The notes beneath the pieces were generated by a model, which did no database searches, was not told the DNA's origin, and was given only the letters and a program-made list of their open reading frames with translations. Positions 41,852-42,043 of a stretch of DNA of 42,043 nt are shown piece by piece (position 1 is the first letter of the stretch; each line of letters begins with the position of its first letter). Both the position numbers and the translations under genes were made by a program. The DNA comes from an uncultured Clostridia bacterium (GTDB taxonomy: Bacteria > Bacillota > Clostridia > TANB77 > CAG-508), in contig CANRBO010000001.1 of assembly GCA_947628885.1 (NCBI GenBank), positions 1 through 42,043 of the forward strand, written 5' to 3'.

Positions 41852-42043
41852 TTATCTTTCTAGCTCCCATTCTTTTTCTCTATCTTCTCGTTTTATCTGT
41901 TGTTCTGCATCCAATAAGGTATGAGTTTCTTTTTCAAAATCTCTAATTAAATTATCTTCTGCACCTATATCAAATTTTTTACAAATCCAACTAATAAATT
42001 TACCAATGGTTTCGTGAAACTTATCTATAATTCTGTAAAGTTT
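41852..42043 (-). CDS. C-terminus of a possible mobilisation/relaxase-like protein, cut by window edge
   Basis: The last 63 residues of a protein entering from the right: …KFHETIGKFISWICKKFDI, then NLIRDFEKETHTLLDAEQQI and a charged KREDREKEWELER end. The FISWICKKFDI plus RDFEKET pattern reminds me of C-terminal tails of MobA/Pre-type plasmid recombination proteins in Firmicutes, but only the tail is visible and the call is tentative. It is convergent with the pilin-like gene 2 locus. Confidence 0.4.
   Translation of the reverse strand, partial: KLYRIIDKFHETIGKFISWICKKFDIGAEDNLIRDFEKETHTLLDAEQQIKREDREKEWELER

Overview
The window (about 42 kb, very AT-rich) looks like a chromosome segment of a spore-forming, low-GC Gram-positive bacterium of the Clostridia type. 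It carries spoIIE, a radC-mreB-mreC-mreD-PBP2-minC cell-shape and division cluster, a DUF4321 protein, a clostridial MecA-like adaptor, PcrA helicase and AcpS. Many minus-strand genes have AGGAGG-type ribosome sites and TTGAAA/TATAAT-type promoters. No rRNA, tRNA or CRISPR array was seen.

Layout. 1-172: edge-truncated Phd/YefM-like antitoxin with two promoters. 645-2220: a pilin-like gene (minus) with a long regulated leader. 2327-8287: acpS, an unknown membrane-tail protein, a WG-repeat protein and spoIIE, with copies of a ~200-bp foldback repeat. 8514-29077: two tandem copies of a two-gene surface-protein module (A1-B1, A2-B2). A is a secreted DUF11/SdrD-B-like protein with a C-terminal membrane anchor. 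B is a giant predicted thioester adhesin with a sortase motif; B1 has two frameshifts. 29414-30491: another foldback repeat, then an Asn-rich protein and a small membrane protein. 30541-36852: DUF4321-radC-mreBCD-PBP2-minC operon. 37012-39937: mecA and pcrA, convergent. 40137-41753: a second pilin-like locus on the plus strand, followed by a pilin fragment. 41852-42043: C-terminal end of a relaxase-like protein.

Most interesting system: the two pilin-like loci, 39 kb apart and in opposite orientation, share one architecture. Each has a promoter, a ribosome site, a short leader ORF with a shared 10-bp core (GAAAGCCTTG), a dinucleotide tract inside that ORF ((CA)13 or (TA)8), a strong terminator hairpin, and then the pilin gene. 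In both leaders the present frame stops before the hairpin, and exactly one of the other two frames runs into or through it. Slippage by one repeat unit could therefore let a ribosome cover the terminator and switch the pilin on. Both pilins end in a C-type-lectin-like domain whose 3' part is GC-rich and full of NNC codons. This is the pattern expected of diversity-generating retroelement (DGR) variable regions, although no reverse transcriptase or template repeat lies in the window. Together this suggests on/off switching combined with targeted sequence diversification of a surface pilin; this is inference.

A second oddity: the two frameshifts in B1 fall on the only in-frame CGG codons I could find in any of the predicted main genes. 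Skipping the C of each CGG restores the frame.
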